From positions 186,001 through 250,000 of the forward strand of contig DUSF01000056.1 of assembly GCA_012842745.1 (NCBI GenBank): a stretch of 64,000 bases of DNA, read 5' to 3'. Within the stretch, counting starts at the first letter, position 1. Each line of letters opens with the position of its first letter. Below the pieces are notes generated by a model. That model was not told the origin of the DNA and ran no database searches. It was given only the letters and a program-made list of their open reading frames with translations. Source of the stretch: Bacillus sp. (in: firmicutes) (GTDB taxonomy: Bacteria > Bacillota > Bacilli > Bacillales > Bacillaceae_J). The translations under genes were made by a program, and so were the position numbers. Shown one piece after another: positions 47,029-55,766 of this stretch.

Positions 47029-47966
47029 AGAAAAAAGTCATAGCCATCATTGGGCCAACAGCAGTCGGAAAAACAAAAATGAGCATTGAATTAGCTAGTG
47101 CGCTTGGTGGCGAGATTATTAGCGGCGATTCGATGCAAATTTATCGCGGTATGGATATTGGAACAGCGAAGGTAACAAAAGCTGAAATGGATGGCATTCC
47201 TCATCATTTAATCGATATTAAAAATCCTACAGAGGATTTCTCAGTAGCTGAGTTCCAAATGTTGGCAACAGAGCTAATTGACGACATTTGTAAGCGTGGA
47301 AAAATTCCTATTATTGCTGGAGGAACAGGTCTTTATATTCAATCGGTTCTTTATAATTACAATTTTTCGGACGCTACGTCTAATCTAGAATATCGCACAT
47401 TTCTTGAAAAACGGGTTGAAGAGGAAGGAATTGAAGATGTTTATAAAGAATTGCAACTAATTGACCCAGAAAGCTGTGAGCGCATCCATCCTAATAATGT
47501 TCGGCGAGTAATTCGAGCGTTGGAAGTGTACCATGAGACAGGCTTAACGATGACAGAATACTTGAAAGAACAAGAAAGTGAATCTTCGTTTAATCATCGC
47601 ATTATTGGTTTAACAATGGAACGCAATTTCCTTTATGAGCGTATTAATAAAAGGGTAGATATGATGATTGAACAAGGTTTAATTGAAGAAGTAAAAAAAT
47701 TATATGATGCCGGTATTAAAGATTGTCAATCGGTTCAAGCGATTGGCTATAAAGAGCTTTATGATTATTTTTCTGGTAAGGTTACAGTGGAGGAAGCGAT
47801 TGAGCTTTTAAAAAGAAATTCCCGTAGGTATGCGAAAAGACAGCTAACATGGTTTCGAAATAAAATGGATGTAGAATGGTTTGATATGTCCGAAGCTGTT
47901 TCAAGCACCTACGTCTTTGAAAAAAAAACAAAAGAAATTTTAAATTTAGTAGCAGGAAAGCTTTAG
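47025..47966 (+). CDS. miaA: tRNA dimethylallyltransferase MiaA
   Basis: MiaA transfers a dimethylallyl group to A37 of tRNAs reading UNN codons. The P-loop GPTAVGKTKMS is at residues 10-20, the DMAPP and tRNA site includes GEIISGDSMQIYRGMDIGTA, and the RRVIRALEVY and SVQAIGYKEL motifs are present. Length 313 aa is normal. It has no ribosome site of its own other than sequence inside the upstream 46-codon gene, which overlaps it by ATGA. hfq follows 49 bases later, the usual arrangement. Confidence 0.96.
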   Translation: MKKKVIAIIGPTAVGKTKMSIELASALGGEIISGDSMQIYRGMDIGTAKVTKAEMDGIPHHLIDIKNPTEDFSVAEFQMLATELIDDICKRGKIPIIAGGTGLYIQSVLYNYNFSDATSNLEYRTFLEKRVEEEGIEDVYKELQLIDPESCERIHPNNVRRVIRALEVYHETGLTMTEYLKEQESESSFNHRIIGLTMERNFLYERINKRVDMMIEQGLIEEVKKLYDAGIKDCQSVQAIGYKELYDYFSGKVTVEEAIELLKRNSRRYAKRQLTWFRNKMDVEWFDMSEAVSSTYVFEKKTKEILNLVAGKL

Positions 47967-48015
47967 CTTAAAGCGAAATAGATAATAAAGAAAGAGATGA
48001 GGAGGACTGTTCAAA

Positions 48016-48252
48016 TTGAAACAATCCATAAATATTCAAGATCAATTTTTAAATCAGCTTCGCAAAGAAAATATCTCAGTTACCGTTTTTTTATTAAATG
48101 GTTTCCAGTTGCGGGGTGTGATTAAAGCATTTGATAATTTTACCGTTCTCTTAGATACAGATGGCAAACAACAAATGATTTATAAGCACGCGATTTCCAC
48201 ATTTTCACCGCAAAAAGCAGTGCAAATTGATTTAGATGGCTCACAACAATAG
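48016..48252 (+). CDS. hfq: RNA chaperone Hfq
   Basis: This 78-residue Sm-like protein contains the Sm1 motif ([20 protein letters not shown]) and the Sm2 motif with YKHAIST, the RNA-binding signature of Hfq. The TTG at 48016 follows GAGGAGGACTGTTCAAA. It is downstream of miaA and probably cotranscribed; a strong terminator follows. Confidence 0.95.
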   Translation: MKQSINIQDQFLNQLRKENISVTVFLLNGFQLRGVIKAFDNFTVLLDTDGKQQMIYKHAISTFSPQKAVQIDLDGSQQ

Positions 48253-48259
48253 AAACAAG

Positions 48260-48304
48260 AAAAATACGGCTACATTCCAAAAAATTTGGGATAGCCGTAT
48301 TTTT
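48260..48304 (+). terminator. Terminator of miaA-hfq
   Basis: A perfect 13-bp stem AAAAATACGGCTA with its complement (48260-48272, 48292-48304). Confidence 0.8.
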
Positions 48305-48335
48305 GTATGCGAATATTTACATCTATGATAAAAAA

Positions 48336-49274
48336 TTAGAAGAACTTCTTTTTCCAAAAAATGATTGCAGTAATAGTTGAAAATATAATGGATAATGTCA
48401 TTGGTACATAAAAGGCACGTGGGTAATCTTGGAACGGAATATGAACGTTCATCCCATAAAAGCTTGCGACCATCGTTGGCAGGGCCAAAATAATTGTGAA
48501 TGATGTTAAAAACTTCATCACTATATTCAAATTATTGGAAATAACAGATGCAAAGGCATCCATCATCCCACTCAAAATTGTTGTATGTGTTTCAGCCATT
48601 TCAATCGCTTGCTGATTTTCGATAATAACATCCTCTAGCAGCTCTTTATCATCTTCATACATTCTCATGTAATTTGTTCGTAACATTTTCTGCATAACAA
48701 TGTTATTTGATTTTAATGAAGTAGTGAAATATGTTAAACTTTTACTCATATTTAATAATGTAAAAAGTTCTTTATTTTTCATAGACTGATGTAGTTCATT
48801 TTCAATTTCGTCAGTCATTTTGTTAATTTGTTTCAAGTATTTGAGGTATGAAGTTGCTGTTAAATATAAGATTTGGAGTGCAAATCTTGTTTTTTTGAAT
48901 GTGAAAAATTGTTTTACTTTATTTTGTAAAAAAAGGTGAAGAATGGAGTTATCCTTTAAACAAATGGTAACAAAGCACTCATTTGTGATAATCATCCCTA
49001 TTGGAATTGTATCGTAAATAGGTCTGTCAAATTCATCTTTTGAAACTAAAGGCATATTGATAATGATTAAAATATTGTTATCCTCTTTTTCAATCCTAGA
49101 ACGTTCTTCTTCATCTAAAGGATCTTTTAGAAAATCTAATGGAATTTGCAATTGCTTCATTAGATAATCAATTTCCTCTTCGGTTGGGGCAATAACATTG
49201 ACCCAGCAGCCTTTAGTGATTTCCTCTGTTTCTTGAATGATTCCATGCTTATTCGTTATATATGTTTTTAACAT
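48336..49274 (-). CDS. corA: CorA-family magnesium transporter
   Basis: CorA is a pentameric channel for Mg2+ (also Co2+ or Ni2+ in some members). The signature GMN is in FYGMNVHIP at the end of the first of two C-terminal transmembrane helices (about 250-275 and 285-305); the long N-terminal cytosolic domain binds divalent ions. The C terminus is the basic WKKKFF. Length 312 aa is normal. The ATG is preceded by GAGGAGG. The 5' leader can fold into two hairpins, one hiding the ribosome site. Confidence 0.9.
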   Translation of the reverse strand: MLKTYITNKHGIIQETEEITKGCWVNVIAPTEEEIDYLMKQLQIPLDFLKDPLDEEERSRIEKEDNNILIIINMPLVSKDEFDRPIYDTIPIGMIITNECFVTICLKDNSILHLFLQNKVKQFFTFKKTRFALQILYLTATSYLKYLKQINKMTDEIENELHQSMKNKELFTLLNMSKSLTYFTTSLKSNNIVMQKMLRTNYMRMYEDDKELLEDVIIENQQAIEMAETHTTILSGMMDAFASVISNNLNIVMKFLTSFTIILALPTMVASFYGMNVHIPFQDYPRAFYVPMTLSIIFSTITAIIFWKKKFF

Positions 49275-49364
49275 AAAAAATCCTCCTCATCTTAAAGAGG
49301 AAGCCAAGTTACCATTTTCCAAAAAGAAGTTGATTTTTTTTATAGTAATCAACTTTTTGGGAAT
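49275..49364 (-). promoter_or_regulatory. Structured leader of corA
   Basis: On the transcript, the segment at 49316-49364 folds as a long imperfect hairpin (AAAGTTGATT with its complement), then a U-rich tail. Nearer the gene CCTC...GAGG pairs across eight bases and would sequester the AGGAGG ribosome site. This suggests attenuation or translational control. It does not look like the known M-box magnesium riboswitch, being too short. Confidence 0.4.
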
Positions 49365-49546
49365 AAAGATGGTGATTGATTTCCTCAACGTTCAAACTGG
49401 GGTCAGGCTCTGTACATGGTAGATTACTCAAAAAAATCAACTCCTTTGCATTAAATATGTTTGTCCACCTTCATTATCATACTCTGACAAACTGCGATTG
49501 TAAACAAAATGTGGTGAGTGAATTAGGAATGACTGTAAAGATGCTT

Positions 49547-49798
49547 TTATTGGCTTTTCGTTCTAATCACTACTATATTTTTCAGAAATGGATAGAGCCA
49601 ATAGCCAAGGCACACCCCTACTAGGTTTAAGATTAAATCATCAATATCAAGGCTTCCTCGTTTCGTAAAAAATTGTAAACCCTCAATCATAGCAATTGAG
49701 AAAAAACTAATCGCAAGTAATGGTCTGATACCTTGCCTGTCTTTCGTATAACAATAATACATCCCAAATGGCAACTTTGTAAGCTTTCTTTCATACAA
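49547..49798 (-). pseudogene. VanZ-family remnant
   Basis: The 83 residues contain the C-terminal VanZ pattern (IEGLQFFTKRGSLDIDDLILN with LVGVCLGYW). Full VanZ proteins are about twice as long with four spans; here the first half is absent and the frame starts at a TTG next to the cwlJ promoter region. Either the gene is truncated or it has been cut by the cwlJ insertion. Teicoplanin-resistance and related functions are family knowledge only. Confidence 0.6.
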
Positions 49799-49799
49799 T
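49771..49799 (+). promoter_or_regulatory. Candidate sigma-E promoter of cwlJ
   Basis: CATACAAT (49792-49799) fits the sigma-E -10 (CATACAnT) and GCAACTT 14 bases upstream partly fits its -35. The start point would be very close to the ribosome site, which weakens the call. Confidence 0.35.
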
Positions 49800-49816
49800 A
49801 TTTTTGGGGTGAAAAA

Positions 49817-50260
49817 ATGCCAAGAGTAAATTACCGAAGTTCAGACATTGACTTAATGGCAAGGATGATGAGAGCAGAAGCTGAAGGTGAAGGAAAGCAA
49901 GGAATGTTATATGTTGGGAATGTAATCGTTAATCGTCTTAAAGCAAATTGTTTAGACTTTAAAGGTTTAAGAACAATTCCACATGTTATTTTTCAAGTGC
50001 AAGGAGGAAATTATTCTTTCGAAGCTGTTCAAAAGGGGAATGTATTTTATCAAAGAGCGAGAACTGCTGAAAAAAGATTAGCAAAACAGACTCTGGATTA
50101 TTGGGCACAACATCCAGGAAAATATGCCCTCTGGTATTTTAATCCATATGCTCCATGCCCTCCAACATGGTACGGTCAACCTTTTGCTGGTCAATATAAA
50201 AATCATTGTTATTATGAACCAAAAGCTGGAACATGTGCTGGTGTTTATAGCGGAGGTTAA
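49817..50260 (+). CDS. cwlJ: Spore cortex-lytic enzyme CwlJ
   Basis: CwlJ degrades spore cortex peptidoglycan during calcium-DPA-triggered germination. The SleB/CwlJ (Hydrolase_2) fold is clear: catalytic Glu in MMRAEAEGEGKQGMLYVGNV, then TIPHVIFQ and the C-terminal NHCYYEPKAGTCAGVY. The 147-aa length is normal and no signal peptide is needed for this spore-coat enzyme. GGGGTGAAAAA precedes the ATG at 49817. Its usual partner gerQ is not adjacent. Because CwlJ is activated by DPA, it matters that dpaB is broken at 12.9 kb. Confidence 0.92.
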   Translation: MPRVNYRSSDIDLMARMMRAEAEGEGKQGMLYVGNVIVNRLKANCLDFKGLRTIPHVIFQVQGGNYSFEAVQKGNVFYQRARTAEKRLAKQTLDYWAQHPGKYALWYFNPYAPCPPTWYGQPFAGQYKNHCYYEPKAGTCAGVYSGG

Positions 50261-50290
50261 GAATGGTAAAGTTAGCTTAACAAGCCCGTA

Positions 50291-50332
50291 AATAGAGTAG
50301 GCGCTCGAATGTATTCATGCGCCTACTCTATT
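50291..50332. terminator. Bidirectional terminator between cwlJ and the EAL gene
   Basis: A perfect 14-bp stem AATAGAGTAGGCGC with its complement (50291-50304, 50319-50332) separates the two converging genes. Confidence 0.85.
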
Positions 50333-50333
50333 T

Positions 50334-52463
50334 TCATTTATCCGGTTCAAATACAAAAGTTTTCGCTTTTCGTTGCAGTTGATCCCATTGTTGAAGGAAA
50401 TTCTCCGGTGCTACGGGTGGACTATAGAGATATCCCTGCACGTGAGTACACTGTTCTCTCCGCAAAATATCCATTTGCTCTGTCGTTTCTACCCCTTCTG
50501 CAATTACATCAAGCTGCAAATGTTGCGCCATTGAAATGATGGTGGATACAATCGTATCATCCTGCCCATTTTCTGCGATATCTCTAATAAACGATTGGTC
50601 AATTTTCAGGCGGTGAATCGGAAGATGTTTTAGGTAATATAGGGATGAATACCCTGTTCCAAAATCATCTATGGCGATTTTACATCCCAAAGACTTTAGA
50701 GCTTGCAAGGTTTTTGATGCGTGTTCCATATTCATCATCATGCTTTCTGTAATCTCAAGCTCCAAATCCTCAGGTGGTAATCCTGTCTCATCCAGAATTC
50801 CTTTCACCGTTTCGATTAAGTCCTGCGAATAAAATTGGCGAGAGGACAGGTTTACGGCGATTTGAAGGAATGAAAGCCCAAGATCGTGCCACTCTTTTAA
50901 TTGTCTACATGCTGTCCGAAGCACCCATTCACCAATTGGGATAATAAGCCCAGTGTTTTCGGCGATAGGGATAAATTCTGCTGGAGAAATGGAGCCATAG
51001 CTTGGATGGTGCCAACGAAGCAATGCCTCTACTCCTTGTATTTCACCAGTTACAATATCCACCTGGGGCTGATAGACGAGACGGAGTTCATTATTTTGTA
51101 AAGCATGATGCAAATGGTTTTCCAAAACAAGGCGATCGAATGCTTTGCCGTCCATAGATGGTTGGTACATTTGAAAAGGAACTTGTTGTTGTTGTGCTTC
51201 CATGAGCGCCATGTTCGCGTGTTGTAAAAACTCGTCCACTTCAATTCCATTGTTGGCATAGACAGTACAACCTATGGTCACAGACACGCTCAGGATGAGA
51301 TTCTTAACCTGCATAGATTCGTTAATTTGCTTTTGAATTTGTTTGCACACCGCGACATACTCGTCTTCTTGATCCAAACCAGGGTAAATAATTGCAAATT
51401 CATCCCCAGTTAGACGTCCAACAAATACGGGGGATGGAAATAGTTCTCTTAGCCTGTTTGCAACCGACTTTAGAATCGAATCAGCAAAGGAGTGTCCAAG
51501 GGCCTCATTGATTTGTTTGAACCGATCGATATCGAGTATCAGTAGTGTAAATGGTTTGTTACTTTGCATTTCCTGCGTCAGTTTCTCTTTAATGTAACGA
51601 AGATTGGGTAGTTTTGTTAAATCATCGTGAAATGCCATGTATCGTAATTGTTCTTCAGCCTTTTTTTGATTCTCTTTCATTCTATTAAAATTTAATACCA
51701 ATTCACCAATTTCATCCTTGCTAGTTATTTCAATCGGCTCTTGCGAATAGTTGCTACGGGCAATTAACTTTGCCTGTTCTGCTACTTGAAGAATGGGCTT
51801 CGTCAATTTTTTTGAAAACCATAGAATGACAATCACACCAGCAAGGAACGAGAATCCAAGAGTAATTAACAAGACATAAAGTACACGATTTGCTCCAGCG
51901 TTAAAGTCGACTAAATAGGCCCCGGCACATACAATCCAATCCCAATTTGGATCTTTTTCCGCATAGGTAATTTTTGGTTCATGCACATTAGGGTTATCGG
52001 GCAAGGGCCATTCATAAGTGGCAAACCCTCCACCATTGTTGGCTGCTTTTACAATTTCTTTGGTAGAATAAACACCGTCGGTTGTCTTTACATTCCATAC
52101 ATTCACCCCTTCAAAGTTTGGATGTGCGAGCTCAAGCCCTGCGGAATTAATAATGAATATAAAGCCGTGTTTTCCTAAGTTCAGGCGCGGATTGATAGGG
52201 CGATGCCCGTCCGCATCTTTTTCTCCCAAAATCGCTTCTTTGACTTGTTCCTGAGCGTCCTCCAATAAAACCTTTCCTTCTTTTACTTGTTTATCCAACG
52301 CTCCAATCATTTCAATGGTCATCCGTACATCGGTTTGCAGGCCTTCAGCGCCAAGAGTATTTAAACTATTTCTGGAAGATTGATAACCAATGATTCCAAT
52401 TAATAGACTTGGTACTGCTAGAAATAGTAAGGACATAATTATTAATTTTATACGTATGGGCAT
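50334..52463 (-). CDS. Membrane Cache-HAMP-GGDEF-EAL protein (709 aa)
   Basis: Domains in order: membrane helix at 8-30, an extracytoplasmic Cache-type sensor (GKHGFIFIINSAGLELAHP, WDWIVCAGAYL), a second span near 207-230, HAMP, then GGDEF and EAL. The GGDEF signature reads RLTGDEFAII (about residue 349-355), so the first Gly is Thr and diguanylate cyclase activity is doubtful. The EAL half is intact: EALLRWHH (about 479), NLSSRQF, ITESMMM, IDDFGTGYSSL and the Glu of AEGVET. It should therefore hydrolyse cyclic di-GMP in response to a small outside ligand. The ATG at 52463 follows GGGGGG. Confidence 0.9.
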   Translation of the reverse strand: MPIRIKLIIMSLLFLAVPSLLIGIIGYQSSRNSLNTLGAEGLQTDVRMTIEMIGALDKQVKEGKVLLEDAQEQVKEAILGEKDADGHRPINPRLNLGKHGFIFIINSAGLELAHPNFEGVNVWNVKTTDGVYSTKEIVKAANNGGGFATYEWPLPDNPNVHEPKITYAEKDPNWDWIVCAGAYLVDFNAGANRVLYVLLITLGFSFLAGVIVILWFSKKLTKPILQVAEQAKLIARSNYSQEPIEITSKDEIGELVLNFNRMKENQKKAEEQLRYMAFHDDLTKLPNLRYIKEKLTQEMQSNKPFTLLILDIDRFKQINEALGHSFADSILKSVANRLRELFPSPVFVGRLTGDEFAIIYPGLDQEDEYVAVCKQIQKQINESMQVKNLILSVSVTIGCTVYANNGIEVDEFLQHANMALMEAQQQQVPFQMYQPSMDGKAFDRLVLENHLHHALQNNELRLVYQPQVDIVTGEIQGVEALLRWHHPSYGSISPAEFIPIAENTGLIIPIGEWVLRTACRQLKEWHDLGLSFLQIAVNLSSRQFYSQDLIETVKGILDETGLPPEDLELEITESMMMNMEHASKTLQALKSLGCKIAIDDFGTGYSSLYYLKHLPIHRLKIDQSFIRDIAENGQDDTIVSTIISMAQHLQLDVIAEGVETTEQMDILRREQCTHVQGYLYSPPVAPENFLQQWDQLQRKAKTFVFEPDK

Positions 52464-52604
52464 TCTCCAAGAACCCCCCCTTAAAATGTATAATTGTTCC
52501 AACTAATTATATTGTAACTTGCAATTGAAATAGTACAATAGCTGTGATAACAAAAATACAAAAATATTGAAATTTTTCGCTTTTATTTAACTGTTGTCAA
52601 AAAT

Positions 52605-52618
52605 TTGACCTTGGTCAA
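52605..52618 (+). promoter_or_regulatory. CRP/FNR-type operator of the iron-sulfur repair gene
   Basis: TTGACCTTGGTCAA is a perfect inverted repeat (TTGAC-N4-GTCAA) of the FNR/DNR family type. It is centred about 44 bases before the expected start point, near the class II activator position. A second overlapping palindrome, GTCAAAAATTTGAC, lies at 52596-52609. Confidence 0.5.
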
Positions 52619-52620
52619 TG

Positions 52621-52649
52621 TTAGAATCCTCGTTATGCATTAGTATAAA
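52621..52649 (+). promoter_or_regulatory. Promoter of the iron-sulfur repair gene
   Basis: TTAGAA (52621-52626) and TATAAA (52644-52649) with 17 bases between. The weak -35 suits an activator-dependent promoter. Confidence 0.45.
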
Positions 52650-52712
52650 GGCAGAGGAAGAGAAAACAAAGTGGACTAAACAACTTCCACAAATGACGAG
52701 GAGGATTTTCTT

Positions 52713-53411
52713 ATGAATCAAATTATTTCTATTAACAATAAAACAACACTTGGTGAACTTGTAACTTATTTCCCTGCCATTACTACACGCCTGAATGAAC
52801 TGCATATAGACTATTGTTGCCAAGGGGATCGTGCACTTGAAGCCGTTATAGAAGAAGCGGGGCTAACACCGGATTTCGTTACTGAGCTACAGAACGCATA
52901 CAACGACTTTTTAGCTTCACCAGACAAGGAACTGCCAGTAACTGAGTTATCAGACGAAGAACTCATCGATCTTATTCTTGAAATCCATCATCAACCAGAG
53001 CGTGTTTTATTAAAGGAATTAGATCAACTGCTAAATAAAATTTTGCTTGCCCACTATGACCATGACAAAGAACTAGTTTTAATGCTGCATAAAAACTTCA
53101 GTGAGTTAAAGATGGAGTTAGAGATACATTTCGCCAAAGAGGAAAAGGAACTCTTCCCGGCAATTCGCAAACTTAATAAAACGCCGGAGGAAAGGGAGGC
53201 AATCCGCTTAAACATTCTCGAATTAGAAGGTGACCACGATGGCGCCGGGGAGATTATTAAGCACTTAATCAAAGAAACGAACGATTTTACGCCACCGGAG
53301 TTTGCGTGCCCTACGATGAAAGCAGCCTATGCGAAACTTCATGAATTAGCAGATGATATTTTCCTTCATATTGTTAAGGAAAATAGCGTACTATTCAAGC
53401 GCTACGAATAA
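52713..53411 (+). CDS. Iron-sulfur cluster repair di-iron protein (Ric/ScdA/YtfE)
   Basis: The N-terminal ScdA_N domain has the Cys pair in HIDYCCQGDRALEAVIEE, and the C-terminal hemerythrin-like domain supplies the di-iron ligands (EIHHQPERV, LEIHFAKEEKELFPA, LEGDHDGAGEI, HELADDIFLHIVKEN). Length 232 aa is normal. Such proteins repair clusters damaged by nitric oxide or peroxide. GACGAGGAGG precedes the ATG. A CRP/FNR-like palindrome upstream fits control by oxygen or NO. Confidence 0.93.
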   Translation: MNQIISINNKTTLGELVTYFPAITTRLNELHIDYCCQGDRALEAVIEEAGLTPDFVTELQNAYNDFLASPDKELPVTELSDEELIDLILEIHHQPERVLLKELDQLLNKILLAHYDHDKELVLMLHKNFSELKMELEIHFAKEEKELFPAIRKLNKTPEEREAIRLNILELEGDHDGAGEIIKHLIKETNDFTPPEFACPTMKAAYAKLHELADDIFLHIVKENSVLFKRYE

Positions 53412-53461
53412 AAAGTAGGCAAGCACCCATAAATGTACTTGCACATAAATATATTAAAGAT

Positions 53462-53493
53462 AAAAAGGCACAAGTGGTAGTTTGTGCCTTTTT
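53462..53493 (+). terminator. Terminator of the iron-sulfur repair gene
   Basis: Perfect 12-bp stem AAAAAGGCACAA with its complement (53462-53473, 53482-53493). Confidence 0.85.
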
Positions 53494-53599
53494 CATGTGG
53501 TGCTTACATATTTAAGTGACATTTACCCCTAAATTATGGTAAACAATTAGGTATATTGTAGTATAATGAGTGAAAAGGTCAAATTTTGGAGTGATAAAA

Positions 53600-55519
53600 T
53601 TGGCTTATACAGTACCAGAAACGATTCGTTCTTCAGCTACAACAGGAGAAAGATTACTTTTTCGGACGTTAAAAACTTATTTGCCTGATGATTATATCGT
53701 CTATTATGAGCCCGAAATTCACGGAAAGCGCCCAGATTTTGTTATTATTGGTCCAGACTTGGGGTTATTAGTGCTAGAGGTTAAGGATTATACAAAAAAT
53801 ACACTATTTCAATTAAATAGTGACGAATGGACGTTAGTGACATCTGCAGGTGAACAAACGAAAACGAAAAGCCCTGTAAAGCAAGCACGGGACTATATGT
53901 TTCATATTGTGAATGTACTAAAGAAGGATAAAAACCTAGTTCATTTAGAAGGAAAATATCAGTTTCAACTCAAGTTTCCTTGTGGGTTTGGCACCGTCTT
54001 TACTCGTCTTCACCAAAAAGATTTTATTGAAAACGGCCTGTATAGTGTAATTGAGCCGTCATTGTCCCTAACAAGAGACGAGATTGATCCTGAAAAAGAG
54101 GCTTTTTCCGAGGAAAACCTAATTGAAAAAATCACCAATATGTTTGTTGTACCATATAGATTGAGGGCACCATTAGTAAAAGAGGAAATTGATGCAATCC
54201 GATATCACCTTTTTCCAGAAGTTCGGATTAGTGCCGAGTTTAAAGAGCCCGTCCCATACCAAGATCAGTTGCTTTTGTCGCTGCACGATATTAAAGCAAT
54301 GGATTTACACCAAGAAAACCTTGCCAAGCAGATTGGCGACAAAAATCGCCTAATCCGTGGTGTTGCTGGAAGCGGTAAAACCTTAATTCTAGCAAGCCGC
54401 GCAAAATTACTAGTGAAGGATCATCCAGACTGGAAAATCCTAATTTTATGTTATAATATCTCGCTTTCACGCAGCATTGAACAAATGATTTATCATATGA
54501 TGAAGGAGCCTGACAGCCTTTTCGATTTTGATTTTACAAAAGAAGATTCAGATCTGGCATGTTCTAACCATAATATTTTGGTTCGAAATTTTCATGCATG
54601 GCTTAAACATGATTTGAAAATTACTGAGAGAGAGATTCCAGCGATTATTGAAAAAATTGAAAAGGGCGAAGCCATTCTGCCAATGTACGATGCAATTTTG
54701 ATTGATGAAGGACAAGACTTTGAAGTAGAGTGGTTTCAGCTTGTAAGCAGCTTGCTTAATCCTGAAACAAAATCACTGCTTTTAGTAGAGGATCGAGCAC
54801 AAGATATATATAAGCGGAAAAGAAGCTATCTTCAGGACACAGGACTAAGCTTTCAAGGGCGTTCCAAAATTTTAAGTATCAACTATCGGAATACTGCTCA
54901 AATCGTTACATTTGCCTGGGATTTTTATCAAAATAATTCTTCTTTACAAAATAAAGTTGTTTCGAAAGAATATGAGGGCGAAATCATTGCGCCGCAAAGT
55001 ACTAGAAGAAAAGGCGTAGAGCCAGCGATTGTAAAAGCAGCCAGCTTTTTTAAAGAAGCAAAAATAGTCGCTAGGCAAATTCGAAAGCTTCATGAGCAGT
55101 ACAAAGTTCCGCTTTCGGAAATGTTAATCCTTTACCGGGTCAAAAAAACGTACAATATGAGTTACATAGATGTATTGAAACGTGCCCTTGACGAAGAAGG
55201 CCTTCGGTATTATTGGCTAACAGAAAACAGTGAATCAAAACGAAATTTTGATAAGGATCAGGATACTGTGAAAATAAGTACAATTGAAAGCAGCAAAGGG
55301 TTGGACTTTCAAGCTGTGTTTATCGTTAATGTTGACAATATGCCATTTGCGCTAGTAGAAGATAAAGAGCGGGAAGCTTCATTATTGTATATTGGCATGA
55401 CTAGAGCGAAAGAATTTTTGTGCTTGTCATATTCGGGGGAATCAGAGTTTACTGAATATTTTGATCGGATTTTGGAGCAAAGGAAAGAAGAGAAAAAGTC
55501 TAGTGAAAAAAGCAGTTGA
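53600..55519 (+). CDS. NERD-domain superfamily I helicase (639 aa)
   Basis: The N-terminal NERD (nuclease-related) domain has PEIHGKRPDFVII and LLVLEVKDYT, with the D-ExK positions of a PD-(D/E)XK nuclease. A UvrD-like helicase follows: Walker A RGVAGSGKTLILAS, Walker B ILIDEGQDFE, the INYRNT motif and the C-terminal TIESSKGLDFQAVFI. Such fusions are often linked to DNA uptake or phage defence. The TTG at 53600 has GGAG 8 bases upstream. It opens an island rich in broken defence-type genes, with no terminator or operon link visible. Confidence 0.85.
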   Translation: MAYTVPETIRSSATTGERLLFRTLKTYLPDDYIVYYEPEIHGKRPDFVIIGPDLGLLVLEVKDYTKNTLFQLNSDEWTLVTSAGEQTKTKSPVKQARDYMFHIVNVLKKDKNLVHLEGKYQFQLKFPCGFGTVFTRLHQKDFIENGLYSVIEPSLSLTRDEIDPEKEAFSEENLIEKITNMFVVPYRLRAPLVKEEIDAIRYHLFPEVRISAEFKEPVPYQDQLLLSLHDIKAMDLHQENLAKQIGDKNRLIRGVAGSGKTLILASRAKLLVKDHPDWKILILCYNISLSRSIEQMIYHMMKEPDSLFDFDFTKEDSDLACSNHNILVRNFHAWLKHDLKITEREIPAIIEKIEKGEAILPMYDAILIDEGQDFEVEWFQLVSSLLNPETKSLLLVEDRAQDIYKRKRSYLQDTGLSFQGRSKILSINYRNTAQIVTFAWDFYQNNSSLQNKVVSKEYEGEIIAPQSTRRKGVEPAIVKAASFFKEAKIVARQIRKLHEQYKVPLSEMLILYRVKKTYNMSYIDVLKRALDEEGLRYYWLTENSESKRNFDKDQDTVKISTIESSKGLDFQAVFIVNVDNMPFALVEDKEREASLLYIGMTRAKEFLCLSYSGESEFTEYFDRILEQRKEEKKSSEKSS

Positions 55520-55600
55520 AGTGTTATTTTAGTTCAGAGTTATTGTTAAAGATACAATATTACAGTTGGTAAATTTCTATAAAAAAGAGGTGCGAATAAA

Positions 55601-55766
55601 ATGATAGAATATCATAAATTAGTCCGAGATTATATCCCTGAAATAATCCAAAAAGACGGGAAAGAAGCAATATCTAAAGTCCTGTCAGATGAAGAATATA
55701 AATCCGAACTTCAAAAAAAGCCCATGAAGAATTAGCAGAATATATGTCTGCGAAAACCGATAAGGA
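55601..55766 (+). pseudogene. Frameshifted MazG-like nucleotide pyrophosphohydrolase fragment
   Basis: The reading from the ATG at 55601 (AGAGGTG site) gives YHKLVRDYIPEIIQKDGKEA, a hallmark of the MazG-like/PRA-PH family. An A-run frameshift near 55714-55720 causes a stop at 55733; the other frame continues AHEELAEYMSAKTDKE. Homology then ends where helicase sequence starts. The gene is truncated and dead. Confidence 0.65.

Noticed and set aside
49237-49624. Plus-strand frames across the corA leader and VanZ remnant
   Set aside because: No ribosome sites; the codon pattern follows the opposite strand and they overlap hairpins.
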